DNA of 64,000 nucleotides from Thermocatellispora tengchongensis (GTDB lineage: Bacteria > Actinomycetota > Actinomycetes > Streptosporangiales > Streptosporangiaceae). This document shows positions 52,203 to 60,986 of the stretch, piece after piece (position 1 is the stretch's first letter; each line of letters begins with the position of its first letter). The notes under the pieces are model-generated. The model was not told the origin of the DNA. It saw nothing but the letters and a program-made list of their open reading frames with translations, and did no database searches. The DNA lies in contig NZ_JACHGN010000023.1 in NCBI RefSeq assembly GCF_014202315.1, forward strand, positions 62,001 to 126,000. The letters run 5' to 3'. A program made the translations under genes and the position numbers.

Positions 52203-52312
52203 TGGAACGCCTCGATTTCTCGACTACCGGGGGGACAGAGGGCACGGCGCCCCTGGAGAACGCGGTGCCGGCCTCCCGCGTTCGCAGCCGGCCCGCTCGT
52301 ATCCGTCTCGGA

Positions 52313-53497
52313 TCACTCGGGGAGCAGCAGTTCCCCGTTGCGGGCGAAGAACTGCTCGCGGGCACTGCCCGGCAGCGACGCGAGCGCGGCCTCCATGACG
52401 GCTCGCGAGTCCTTACCGCCTTCCACGTGCGGGTAGTCGGTGGCGTAGCAGTACACGGACCACAGGTCGCGGTGACGCTCGAAGTAGCGGGCGATCGGCT
52501 CGAAGTAGAAGGGCGTCACCCGGACGTTGCGCGCGATGTACTCCGAGGGCCGCATGCTCAGCGTGCCGGCCAGCCTGGACCGGAACTGGCTCTCCGCCCA
52601 GCAGTCCAGCCGCTCGGCCAGCGGGCCCATCCAGCCCGCGGCGAACTCGATGGCGCCGAACCGAAGCGCCGGGTGACGCTCGAAGACGCCGCCGAGCACC
52701 ATCGTGGAGATCATGTTCTCGGCGCAGAAATGGATCGTCGTGGCCCGGTAGGGCTCGATGGGCAACTCGATGCTGGACTTGTCCGAGGGGTGGAACACCT
52801 CCACCCCCTTCGACCACGCCGACGAGGAGAGGAAGCCGAAGTCGGTCCCGAGGTGGATCGTGACCGGCACGTCGGCCTCGGCCACGAGGCTCCAGAACGG
52901 ATCGAGTTCCGGGTTGGCCGGCGACGTGCCCGCCGGTGCGATGTTCGCCGGGATCATCAGAGCCCGGATTCCGCGCTCGATGGCCGAGCGGGCCTGCTCC
53001 ACCATCGACTCCACCGAGGTGTCGGTCAGCACGATCCCGACCGGGCGGATCCGATCCGAGGTCGACTTCGTGATGCCGGCCGCCCAGTCGTTGTGCGCGG
53101 CGACGCCCATGCGGCCGAGTTCCCCGGCGTCCACCCGGCTGGGGTCGAATCCCAGCCAGACGTGCGCGTTCGGGTCGTTGACGAGGAGCAGGGCGAACAG
53201 CCCGAAGGTCGGGAAGACCAACTGACGGGTGATGCCCATTTCGTCGAGGACGTCCGGACGCCGGCGGAGATCGATGGCGGACGGGGCGGTCGCGCCCTTG
53301 AGCCGCCACACCGTCTCCTGAGTGATGGGCGTGGTGTCGCCGGTCAGGCCGGGGACCGACAGCGAGTTCGCGCGGGCTCTGGTATGGATCTCGAAGCCGA
53401 CCTCGTTCACTCGGCGGGCGATCTCCTCGCCGAACACCTCGCCCCAAAGCTCCAGCGGCGCCATCTCATGGCTGTCCACATCCACGATTGCGGTCAC
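52313..53497 (-). CDS. Amidohydrolase, ACMSD-type (third kind)
   Basis: A 394-residue amidohydrolase_2 protein with metal motifs IVDVDSHEMAPLELWG (about 4-19), VTIHLGTDFGFLSS (about 212-225) and CYATDYPHVEGGKDS (about 355-369). It is more distant from the other two family members in the cluster. I chose the GTG at 53497 because GGAGGAGG lies five bases upstream; the frame extends to an ATG at 53539 with a poorer fit. It is divergent from the ThDP-dependent enzyme gene, across 127 bases. Confidence 0.85.
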   Translation of the reverse strand: MTAIVDVDSHEMAPLELWGEVFGEEIARRVNEVGFEIHTRARANSLSVPGLTGDTTPITQETVWRLKGATAPSAIDLRRRPDVLDEMGITRQLVFPTFGLFALLLVNDPNAHVWLGFDPSRVDAGELGRMGVAAHNDWAAGITKSTSDRIRPVGIVLTDTSVESMVEQARSAIERGIRALMIPANIAPAGTSPANPELDPFWSLVAEADVPVTIHLGTDFGFLSSSAWSKGVEVFHPSDKSSIELPIEPYRATTIHFCAENMISTMVLGGVFERHPALRFGAIEFAAGWMGPLAERLDCWAESQFRSRLAGTLSMRPSEYIARNVRVTPFYFEPIARYFERHRDLWSVYCYATDYPHVEGGKDSRAVMEAALASLPGSAREQFFARNGELLLPE

Positions 53498-53624
53498 GAA
53501 TTCCTCCTCCGGGCCGTTTCGAAGGCGATGTTCCGTCATCCCGCAGACCGGTACAAGGGACTACTCATGCTGTTATTTCTTGAACCACCTGTGAAACCCG
53601 GTATGGGCTCGGAAGCGTGATTCA

Positions 53625-55265
53625 ATGCGCACGATGTCCAGTTCCGAGATTTCCGTTCATGTGGCAATCGCCAGGGCACTCGCCGACCAGGGCATGACCA
53701 CGCTCTTCGGTGTCGTGGGAGAAGGCAATATTCACGTGATCGCCCATCTCGTCGAGGACCACCGGGTCCGCTATGTGAAGGCGGCGCGCGAAGACGGCGC
53801 CGTCCTCATGGCGACCGGATACGCCTCGGTGACCGGTGAGGTGGGTTTCGCGACCGTGACCCACGGCCCCGGCCTGACCAACACCATGACCGCGCTCACC
53901 CAGGCCGCCCGGAGCGGGCTGCCGGTCGTGGTGCTCGCCGGCGACACGGACCCCGCGCTCCCGTACGGTCGCCAGCGGATCGACCAGGCGGCCCTGGTGG
54001 CGCCGACCGGAGCGGGCTTCCAGCCGATCGCCTCGCCCGCCACGGCCGTGGACGACGTCGCGCGGGCGGTCGGCCGGGCGCGGGCGGAGCGGCGCCCGAT
54101 CGTGCTCAACGCGCCGGTGGATCTCCAGCACGGCACGGTGGCCTACTCGCCGTCGAGGGTGAACCTGCCCGCGCCCCAGGCGGTCGCGCCGGACGCCGAC
54201 GCGCTCGACCGGGCCGCCGGGGTGATCGCCGCGGCGCGGCGCCCGGTCATCCTCGCCGGGCGGGGCGCCGCTCTGGCCGGCGCCAAGAAGTCCATCCTCG
54301 CCCTCGCCGAGCACATCGGCGCTCCGGTGAGCACGACGCTGCGCGCCAAGGACCTGTTCCGAGGGGAACCGTTCGATCTCGGGATCTGCGGCACGCTGTC
54401 GCACGGCCCGGCCTCGGAGACGATCCTCGCCGCCGACTGCCTCGTGGTCTTCGGCGCCGGCCTCAATCCGGACACCACGGCGGACGGGTCGCTCGTCGCC
54501 GGAAAGCGGATCGTGCACATCGACCTGGACCCCGCCCGCCTGGGCCTGCGGACCGAGGTCACGGTCGCCGTCCAGGCCGACGCCGAGCGTGCCGCCGTCA
54601 CCCTGCTGGACCGGCTCGGCGAGCTCGATCTCCGGCACGCGGGCACGCTGTGCACCGAGGAGCTGCGGACCCGGCTCGCCGAGTTCGACCCGCGATCGGA
54701 GTTCGCGCCCTACGCCGGCGGTCCCATCGACAGCCGGGAGCTGACGCTGCTCCTGGACCAGGTGTTCCCCCACGACCGGACGTACGTCTCCGACTCCGGC
54801 CGGTTCATGCTTCCGGGATTCGCCTGGCTGCACGTGCCCGAACCCTCCGCCTTCATCGAGACGGTGGACTTCGGTTCCATCGGGCTCGGGCTCGCCACGG
54901 CGATCGGCGCGGCCGTGGGACGGCCCGACCGGCCCGTCCTGCTCACCGCGGGTGACGGCGGACTGGCCATGGAGCTGCCGGAGCTGCTCACCGCCGTCAG
55001 ATACGGGCTGGACCTCGTGCTCGTGGTGTACAACGACAGCGCGTACGGAGCGGAGGTGGCCATCACCGACCTGCTCGGCAAAGCGCACGACATCTCCAGG
55101 CTGCCCGGCACCGACTTCGCCGCCATCGCCCGCTCGATGGGCGCCTCGGGCCTGACCGTCGCACGGGCGGACGACCTGCCGCTCATCGCGGAGGCGATCG
55201 AGCACCGCCGCGGGCCCGTCGTCATCGACGTGAAGACCGATCCGCGTACGCCCATCCCCCACTGA
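53625..55265 (+). CDS. Thiamine diphosphate-dependent enzyme (acetolactate synthase / benzoylformate decarboxylase type)
   Basis: A 546-residue ThDP enzyme with the usual three-domain order. The PYR domain has the catalytic Glu in VKAAREDGAVLMATGYA (about 46-62) and VTHGPGLTNTMTALTQA. The central domain has RRPVILAGRGAALAG (about 205-219). The ThDP-binding domain has LTAGDGGLAMELPEL (about 443-457) and VLVVYNDSAYGAEV with the metal Asn. It is the only plus-strand gene of the main cluster. Starts at 53625 or 53634 are possible, neither with a strong site. It likely decarboxylates or carboligates a 2-keto acid in the pathway. Confidence 0.9.
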   Translation: MRTMSSSEISVHVAIARALADQGMTTLFGVVGEGNIHVIAHLVEDHRVRYVKAAREDGAVLMATGYASVTGEVGFATVTHGPGLTNTMTALTQAARSGLPVVVLAGDTDPALPYGRQRIDQAALVAPTGAGFQPIASPATAVDDVARAVGRARAERRPIVLNAPVDLQHGTVAYSPSRVNLPAPQAVAPDADALDRAAGVIAAARRPVILAGRGAALAGAKKSILALAEHIGAPVSTTLRAKDLFRGEPFDLGICGTLSHGPASETILAADCLVVFGAGLNPDTTADGSLVAGKRIVHIDLDPARLGLRTEVTVAVQADAERAAVTLLDRLGELDLRHAGTLCTEELRTRLAEFDPRSEFAPYAGGPIDSRELTLLLDQVFPHDRTYVSDSGRFMLPGFAWLHVPEPSAFIETVDFGSIGLGLATAIGAAVGRPDRPVLLTAGDGGLAMELPELLTAVRYGLDLVLVVYNDSAYGAEVAITDLLGKAHDISRLPGTDFAAIARSMGASGLTVARADDLPLIAEAIEHRRGPVVIDVKTDPRTPIPH

Positions 55266-55276
55266 CGCCCGCCGGC

Positions 55277-55307
55277 GCCGGCTCCGGGGGAAGGCCCCGG
55301 AGCCGGC
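55277..55307. terminator. Bidirectional terminator between convergent genes
   Basis: GCCGGCTCCGGGG (55277-55289) pairs perfectly over 13 bases with CCCCGGAGCCGGC (55295-55307), with a five-base loop. It sits in the 48-base gap between the stops of two converging genes. No U-tract follows, as is common for actinobacterial terminators. Confidence 0.8.
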
Positions 55308-55313
55308 GGCGGC

Positions 55314-56507
55314 TCATCGTGCCGGCGTGCGGTACATCGTGACGACCGCGGCGCCGCCGATGCCGAGGTTGTGCTGGAGCGCGGCGGTCGCGCCCGCGAC
55401 CTGCCGTGCCTCCGCCTCGCCGCGGAGCTGCCAGCACAGCTCCGCGCACTGCGCCAGGCCCGTCGCACCCAGCGGGTGGCCCTTCGAGATCAGCCCGCCG
55501 GACGGGTTGACCACCCATGTCCCGCCGTAGTCCACGGCGCCTTCCGCGATCAGGTCGCCGGCGCCGCCGGCCGGGCACAGCCCCAGGGCTTCGTACGTGA
55601 TGAGCTCATTGGTGCTGAAACAGTCGTGCAGCTCGATCACCTGTACGCCCTCGGGGCCGACGCCCGCCTGTTCGTACACCGCTTGTGCGGCGCTCCTGGT
55701 CATGTGGTAGCCGACGAGGCCGGCGTCGCTGCCGTCGAACGTGGACCCGGTGTCGGTCGTGAGCGCCTGTCCGACGATCTCGACGGCCCGGCCCCACAGG
55801 CCGTGGCTCTCGACGAAGGACTCGCTCGCCACCACGGCGGCGGCGCCGCCGTCGGAGGTCGGGCAGCACTGCAGCTTGGTGAGCGGGTCATGCACCGTGG
55901 GCGAGGCGAGAATCTCGGCGAGGGAGTATTCCTTCCGGAACTGCGCGTACGGATTGTGCACCGAGTGGCGGTGGTTCTTCTCGGCGATCTTGGCGATGGT
56001 CTCCCGGCTGACGCCGTACCGCTCCATGTACTCGCGGCCGGCGTTGCCGAAGAGCTGCGCCGCGAGCGGAGCCTGCGTGAGGCCGCGCCGCGCGGCCATC
56101 GCGTCGGTGTGCCGTCCGGTGGGCGCGACGCGGTCGCTCCAGTGCTCCCGCAGACTCCCCCGTTCCATCTTCTCGAAGCCGAGGGCCAGCACGCATTCGG
56201 CGAGCCCCGCCCGTACGTACTGGTTGGCGAGGTACAGCGCCGACGACCCCGTGGCGCAGTTGTTGTTGACGTTCACCATCGGAATGCCGCTCAGCCCCAC
56301 TTCGTACAGGGCCCGCTGTCCGGAGGTCGAATCGCCGTAGCAGTACGCCAGGAACGCGTGCTCGACGTCCTGGTACGGGATGCCCGCGTCGGTGAGGGCG
56401 TTCGTGGCCGCCTCCCGTCCGATGTCCGGGTAGTCCCAGCCGGGACGTGACCCCGGCTTCTCGAACTTGGTCATGCCGACGCCGACGACGAACGATCGCT
56501 GCGTCAT
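55314..56507 (-). CDS. Thiolase family protein, SCP2/lipid-transfer type
   Basis: A 397-residue thiolase. Nucleophile Cys lies in [16 protein letters not shown] (about 80-95). Other conserved pieces are [20 protein letters not shown] (about 287) and the C-terminal [20 protein letters not shown] (about 337-356), which carries the GHP motif. The SCP-x/Ltp pattern suggests thiolysis of branched or cyclic beta-ketoacyl-CoA rather than simple acetoacetyl-CoA. The ATG at 56507 follows AGGAGGATC. It is the last gene of a five-gene group with an acyl-CoA synthetase, crotonase and acyl-CoA dehydrogenase. Confidence 0.92.
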   Translation of the reverse strand: MTQRSFVVGVGMTKFEKPGSRPGWDYPDIGREAATNALTDAGIPYQDVEHAFLAYCYGDSTSGQRALYEVGLSGIPMVNVNNNCATGSSALYLANQYVRAGLAECVLALGFEKMERGSLREHWSDRVAPTGRHTDAMAARRGLTQAPLAAQLFGNAGREYMERYGVSRETIAKIAEKNHRHSVHNPYAQFRKEYSLAEILASPTVHDPLTKLQCCPTSDGGAAAVVASESFVESHGLWGRAVEIVGQALTTDTGSTFDGSDAGLVGYHMTRSAAQAVYEQAGVGPEGVQVIELHDCFSTNELITYEALGLCPAGGAGDLIAEGAVDYGGTWVVNPSGGLISKGHPLGATGLAQCAELCWQLRGEAEARQVAGATAALQHNLGIGGAAVVTMYRTPAR

Positions 56508-56537
56508 GATCCTCCTTAACCGCTCTGCGGACACCGC

Positions 56538-58160
56538 TCAGCGCCGGTCCCACTGGACGCCGGCCTTCTCCCGGTCCCAGGTGGCCGGGGTGCACCCCTC
56601 GTCGCGCAGCCTGTACTTGTGCACCCGGCCGAGCGGGCTGGTGGGCAGCGCGTCGCGGAACTCGATGTACCGGGGCAGGGCGAAGTAGGGGATGCGGTCC
56701 TTCGCCCATTCGAACAGCTCCCGCTCCGACAGCCCGGCACCGGGCACCAGGACCGCGGTGACCTTGAGGTCGTCCTCGGTGTGCTCGGACGGCACCGCGT
56801 GCACGGCCACCTCGGCCAGCGCCGGATGGGCGAGCATCGCCTGCTCCACCTCCTGGCTGGAGATGTTCTCGCCGCGGCGTCTGAGGTAGTCCTTCTTCCG
56901 GTCCACGAAGTAGAAGAACCCGTCCTCGTCGAAGCGGCCGAGGTCTCCGGTGTGGAACCACAGGTTGCGGGTGACCGCGGCGAACGCCTCCGGGCGCCGC
57001 CAGTACCCCTGGAACATCACGTCCGGCCGCCGGGGCCGGCACACGACCTCGCCGACCTCGCCCACCGGCACCTCGCGGTCGTCGTCGTCGAAGATCCTGA
57101 CGTCGAAGTCCGCCGCGTTCGCCTTCCCCGAGCTGCCCGGAGGGGACCAGGCGCCGACCTCCAGCGTCGTGAGGGGGAAGCACTCCGTGAGCCCGTAGGT
57201 GTTGCCGCCCACTCGCCGCACCCCGAACCGGGTGCGCCACACCTCCTGCAGCTCCGGCGGGAACGGCGCGCCGTGGACGACGCGGATCCGCCCGTGGCAG
57301 CGGGTCATCTCCGGTGTCTCGTCCATCTGCGCGATCAGCGACCCCATGGAGCCGAGCAGGTTGACCATCGCCGCGCCGGTGCGCTCGATGTCGGGCCAGA
57401 ACCCCGACACCGAGAAGCGGGGGGCGATCGACGCCGAGCCGCGCAGCAGCATGGTGCCGAGGATGGTCCCGCTCACCAGGTTGAAGTGGTAGATCGGCAG
57501 CGGGCTCCAGTTCAGCTCGTCCTCCGTGCGTCCGCTCTGGACCAGGAAGCCCCGGGCCGAGCTGAACACGTAGCCGTTGGAGATGACGCAGCCCTTGGAC
57601 GGGCCGGTGGTCCCGCCGGTGTAGATGATCAGAGCGGTGTCGTCGGAGCCTCGGTCGGCCCAGATCTGGTCACCGCCGTCCAGGAGGTAGTCCGCGAGCG
57701 GTTCCACGGCGACGTCGCCGATCCGGTCCGCCACGTCGAGCCCGCGGACGAGGATGCGTTCGACGTTCGGCATACGATCGATCTCCGCCCGGAACCGGTC
57801 CACGAAATCGGCCTCGCACACCACCACGCGTGCGCCGGCGTCGGCGACGACGTGCGAGAGGAAGCCGCCTTTCAGTGCGGTGTTGATGGGCACCCAGATG
57901 CCGCCGGGAAGGTTCGCCGCGAACCACAGCGAGACCGCGTCCACGTTGTTGTCGAGCATCGTGACGACGGTCTGGTCCGGTTGGAGCCCTGCCTTACGCA
58001 ACCCGGCGGCGTACGAGGTCGCGCGCCGCCACAACTGACGGTAGGTGTACCACTCGCCGCCGAAGTCCAGGAACGGCCGGTCGCCGGCCTCCTCGGCGCA
58101 GTCACGCAGGAGTCCGACGGCCGTCAGCCCCTCCGTCGAGGCGGTCCCCCACTCTCCCAT
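56538..58160 (-). CDS. AMP-binding acyl-CoA synthetase
   Basis: A 540-residue adenylate-forming CoA ligase. The phosphate loop is LIIYTGGTTGPSKGCVISNG (about 172-191); the acceptor-binding motif is GNTYGLTECFPL (about 316-327). The C-terminal hinge and Lys region is FVDRKKDYLRRRGENISS (about 428-445), with GRVHKYRLRDEG holding the catalytic Lys near residue 522. The sequence type is near carnitine/crotonobetaine and aryl-CoA ligases. The ATG at 58160 follows AGGAGGAGCA. It overlaps the end of the upstream crotonase gene by 59 bases. It should activate the pathway acid. Confidence 0.92.
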   Translation of the reverse strand: MGEWGTASTEGLTAVGLLRDCAEEAGDRPFLDFGGEWYTYRQLWRRATSYAAGLRKAGLQPDQTVVTMLDNNVDAVSLWFAANLPGGIWVPINTALKGGFLSHVVADAGARVVVCEADFVDRFRAEIDRMPNVERILVRGLDVADRIGDVAVEPLADYLLDGGDQIWADRGSDDTALIIYTGGTTGPSKGCVISNGYVFSSARGFLVQSGRTEDELNWSPLPIYHFNLVSGTILGTMLLRGSASIAPRFSVSGFWPDIERTGAAMVNLLGSMGSLIAQMDETPEMTRCHGRIRVVHGAPFPPELQEVWRTRFGVRRVGGNTYGLTECFPLTTLEVGAWSPPGSSGKANAADFDVRIFDDDDREVPVGEVGEVVCRPRRPDVMFQGYWRRPEAFAAVTRNLWFHTGDLGRFDEDGFFYFVDRKKDYLRRRGENISSQEVEQAMLAHPALAEVAVHAVPSEHTEDDLKVTAVLVPGAGLSERELFEWAKDRIPYFALPRYIEFRDALPTSPLGRVHKYRLRDEGCTPATWDREKAGVQWDRR

Positions 58161-58932
58161 TGCTCCTCCTGTCCTCACCTCGTCCGGGCACCCGCGACCA
58201 CGACGGAGGCCGCCGCTCGGCGAAGGCGGCGAACCCCTCCCGTGCCTCGGCCGTGCCGATCGAGGCCGTGACGGCTCGCTCGTCGACCGGTGGCAGGTGC
58301 GCGTGCGCCGCCCGCTTCCACGCCGCGCGCGCCGCCGGGCCGGCCTCGAGCAGCTCGTACGCGGCACGCTCGGCCTCATCGTGAAGATCGTCATGCGGGA
58401 CCACCCGGGCCACGAGGCCCATCGCATGCGCCTCCGCGGCGCCGAACGGCCGCGACGTCAACGCCAGCTCCTTGGCGCGGGCGAGCCCGATCACCGGGGG
58501 CAGCAACGCCGAGCTCCAGGGCGCGGCCACGCCGAGCCGCAGTTCCGGGAGCCGGAACCGGGCCCGCTCGCTCACGACCGCGACGTCGGCGAGGACGGCG
58601 AGCCACAGGCCGCTCGCCTGGCAGTGACCGTTGATCGCGGCGACGACGGGGACCTCGCCCCCGTGCAGCGCCGGGAACGGCAGGTCCTCCTCGGCCGGCG
58701 GCGCGTCGCCGGGGCCGTGCGCGGCCGGGTCGCCACCGACGATGAAGACGTCGCCGACACCGGTGATGACGAGCGCCTCAAGCCGGGGGTCGCCGGCGAC
58801 ACCGCGTATCGCCCGGCCGAGCCCCCGGTACATCGCCATCGACAACGCGTTGCGCTGCGCGGGGTTGTCCACTGTGCACCAGCCGATCGGGACACGCCGC
58901 TCGAATCGCAGGTTCGGTGTGCCGAGGTCCAT
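58102..58932 (-). CDS. Enoyl-CoA hydratase/isomerase family protein (divergent)
   Basis: A 276-residue crotonase-fold protein. The oxyanion segment is FIVGGDPAAHG (about 63-73) and AAINGHCQASGLWLAVLAD (about 97-115), where the usual GGG is replaced by ASG. A Glu is retained in RLPELRLGVAAPWSS (about 122-136). The last 25 residues are Arg/Gly-rich and lie across the start of the downstream ligase gene. ATG at 58932 shares a base with the stop of the acyl-CoA dehydrogenase (TGATG). Hydratase, isomerase or thioesterase-like activity is possible. Confidence 0.85.
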   Translation of the reverse strand: MDLGTPNLRFERRVPIGWCTVDNPAQRNALSMAMYRGLGRAIRGVAGDPRLEALVITGVGDVFIVGGDPAAHGPGDAPPAEEDLPFPALHGGEVPVVAAINGHCQASGLWLAVLADVAVVSERARFRLPELRLGVAAPWSSALLPPVIGLARAKELALTSRPFGAAEAHAMGLVARVVPHDDLHDEAERAAYELLEAGPAARAAWKRAAHAHLPPVDERAVTASIGTAEAREGFAAFAERRPPSWSRVPGRGEDRRSNGRVGDRLDGGADGRRTPA

Positions 58933-60086
58933 CAGACCCCCAGCATCCGGCGTCCGATGATCTCCTTCATGATTTCGTTGGTGCCGCCGTAGATCGACAT
59001 CGCCCGACCGTCCCGCCAGGCCCGCCCGACCGCGCACTCCTCCATGTAGCCGTACGCGCCGTGCAACTGGACGCACGTCGTCAGCACACGGGAGTTCAGC
59101 TCCGCACACCACCACTTGGCCTGCGCCGCCTCCTCCGCGGACAGCTCGCCCGCGACGTGCGCCAGGAGTTGCGCGTCCACGAATGCCTGGGCGACGTCCA
59201 GCTCGGTGCGCATGGTGGCGAGCTGGAAACGGGAGTTCTGGAAGGAGCCGATGGGCCGCCCGAAGGCGTGGCGCTCCTTGCAGTAGGCCAGCGTCTGCTC
59301 GAAGGCGGCCCGCGCGTGCGCCAACGCCATCACCGCGATGGCCAGGCGCTCCTGAGGGAGCATCGCCACCAGGTGGTAGAACCCGCGGCCCTCCTCGCCG
59401 AGCAGGTTCTCGGCCGGGACCACCACATCGTCGAAGAACAGCTCGGCCGTGTCGGCCGCGTGCTGACCGACCTTGTCGAGATTGCGTCCCCGGCTGAAGC
59501 CCGCCCGGCCGCTCTCGACCACGATGAGGCTGAGGTTCCGCTGCGCCACCTCGCCGGTCCCGGTGCGGCACACGAGGATCACCAGATCGCAGTGGATGCC
59601 GTTGGAGATGAACAGCTTGCTGCCCCTGATGACGTAGCTGTCGCCGTCCCGCACGGCCCGCGTCGAGATCGCCGCCAGATCCGAGCCGGTGTCCGGCTCG
59701 GTCATCGCGACGGCGCCGACGAGTTCGCCCGAGCACAGGCCGGGCAACCAGCGTTCGTGTTGCGCCCGCGTGCCGTAGCGGACGTAGTACGGCACGACGA
59801 CGTCGGCGTGCGTGGAGATCCCGAGACCGGCGTTCATCACGCCGGCCCGGCACACCTCCTCCATGACGACGGCGTTGAAACGGAAGTCGAGCCGACCGGC
59901 TCCGCCGAGCTCGCCGGGCACGCCGAGTGCCAGGATCCCGGCCTCCCCGGCCTTGCGGAAGAGGGCTTTGTCGGTGATGCCGGATCGCTCCCACTCCTCG
60001 AAGTGGGGCGTGATCTCCCGCGCGACGAAGGCGCGGACCGACTTCCGGAAGAGTTCGTGATCGTCGTCGAAAACGGTTCGTCGCAT
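58932..60086 (-). CDS. Acyl-CoA dehydrogenase
   Basis: A 384-residue acyl-CoA dehydrogenase with a complete fold: VRAFVAREITPHFEEWERSG (about 17-36), GVPGELGGAGRLDFRFN (about 55), AVAMTEPDTGSDLAAIST (about 123-140), RHAFGRPIGSFQNSRFQL (about 270) and QLHGAYGYMEECAVGRAWRD (about 341), ending in a GTNEIMKEIIGRRML tail. ATG at 60086. It is coupled to the crotonase gene. It probably oxidises the CoA ester made by the nearby ligase. Confidence 0.93.
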   Translation of the reverse strand: MRRTVFDDDHELFRKSVRAFVAREITPHFEEWERSGITDKALFRKAGEAGILALGVPGELGGAGRLDFRFNAVVMEEVCRAGVMNAGLGISTHADVVVPYYVRYGTRAQHERWLPGLCSGELVGAVAMTEPDTGSDLAAISTRAVRDGDSYVIRGSKLFISNGIHCDLVILVCRTGTGEVAQRNLSLIVVESGRAGFSRGRNLDKVGQHAADTAELFFDDVVVPAENLLGEEGRGFYHLVAMLPQERLAIAVMALAHARAAFEQTLAYCKERHAFGRPIGSFQNSRFQLATMRTELDVAQAFVDAQLLAHVAGELSAEEAAQAKWWCAELNSRVLTTCVQLHGAYGYMEECAVGRAWRDGRAMSIYGGTNEIMKEIIGRRMLGV

Positions 60087-60100
60087 CGGGTACGTGGCTC

Positions 60101-60979
60101 CTACGCCGTCCGGATCAGCTCGACGAGCTCGGGGAGCGCGCCGGCGATGTCGTGCACGGGAAGGTCGTGGATCGACTCACGCCGCTCCCCGATCTGCCAT
60201 GGCGCGAGCAGGAAGGAGTCGACTCCGAGCTCGCGGAGGGCGGCCATCCGGGCCCGCGTCACCGTGCCCCGGATACCGGTCCGGATCTCGAAGGGCCGGT
60301 CCTGCGTGCCCGCCTCGGCACGCGCCTCGGCGAGCCTGGCGACGATCCCGGTCAGCTCCTCCACCGAGTGGTTCGCCCCCACCCAGCCGTCCCCGAACGC
60401 GGCACAGCGCCGGAGTGCGACGTTCGAGGTTCCACCGACGAAGATCGGGACGGCCGCCCGCGGGGCCGGGTTCACGGCGACGGCCTCGAAGCAGAAATGA
60501 TCGCCGTCGTGAGCGACCGGCTTGCCGGTCCAGAGCCGCCGCAGCAGCGGCAGCATCTCGTTCAGAACCGATCCCCGCCGGTCGAAGTCCGCCTGGCCGA
60601 GCGCCTCGAACTCCTCCCGGAGCCAGCCGACGCCCACGCCGAGGTCGAACCGCCCGCCGCTCATCGCCGACACCGTCGCCACCTGCTTGGCCAGCAGCAC
60701 CGGGTGCCGCAGCGGCGCGATGAGGACCGCGGTCATGAACCGGAGGCCGGCCGCCGCACCGGCGAGCCCGGCGGCGGCGACGAGCGGATCGGGCAGTTCC
60801 GCCTCCGGCGGCAGGACGGCCGGCTTCCCGCCGCCGTAGGGGTACGGCGAGGAGAAGCCGATCGGCACGCAGGGGTGATCCGAGAGCGCGACACCGGTGA
60901 CGCCGGCCTCCTCGGCCGCGAGCGTCAGCCGCCGCAGACCGTCCGCGGGCAGGAAGGGCAGCGAGAGCCAGACCTTCAT
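60101..60979 (-). CDS. LLM-class, probably F420-dependent oxidoreductase
   Basis: A 292-residue luciferase-like TIM-barrel oxidoreductase. It starts MKVWLSLPFLPADGL and has GVALSDHPCVP (about 31-41), RFMTAVLIAPLRHPVLLAKQ (about 79-98), GRFDLGVGVGWLREEFEALG (about 108-127) and PIFVGGTSNVALRRCAAFGDG (about 173-193). This matches the F420-dependent TIGR03619-type group common in actinobacteria. It may reduce or oxygenate a pathway intermediate. Translation starts at the ATG at 60979; the upstream amidohydrolase ends seven bases away. Confidence 0.85.
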   Translation of the reverse strand: MKVWLSLPFLPADGLRRLTLAAEEAGVTGVALSDHPCVPIGFSSPYPYGGGKPAVLPPEAELPDPLVAAAGLAGAAAGLRFMTAVLIAPLRHPVLLAKQVATVSAMSGGRFDLGVGVGWLREEFEALGQADFDRRGSVLNEMLPLLRRLWTGKPVAHDGDHFCFEAVAVNPAPRAAVPIFVGGTSNVALRRCAAFGDGWVGANHSVEELTGIVARLAEARAEAGTQDRPFEIRTGIRGTVTRARMAALRELGVDSFLLAPWQIGERRESIHDLPVHDIAGALPELVELIRTA

Positions 60980-60986
60980 CGCCCCG

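Noticed and set aside
53622-55262. Minus-strand open frame almost exactly mirroring the ThDP enzyme
   Set aside because: High-GC codon bias opens the antisense frame; all catalytic motifs are on the plus strand.
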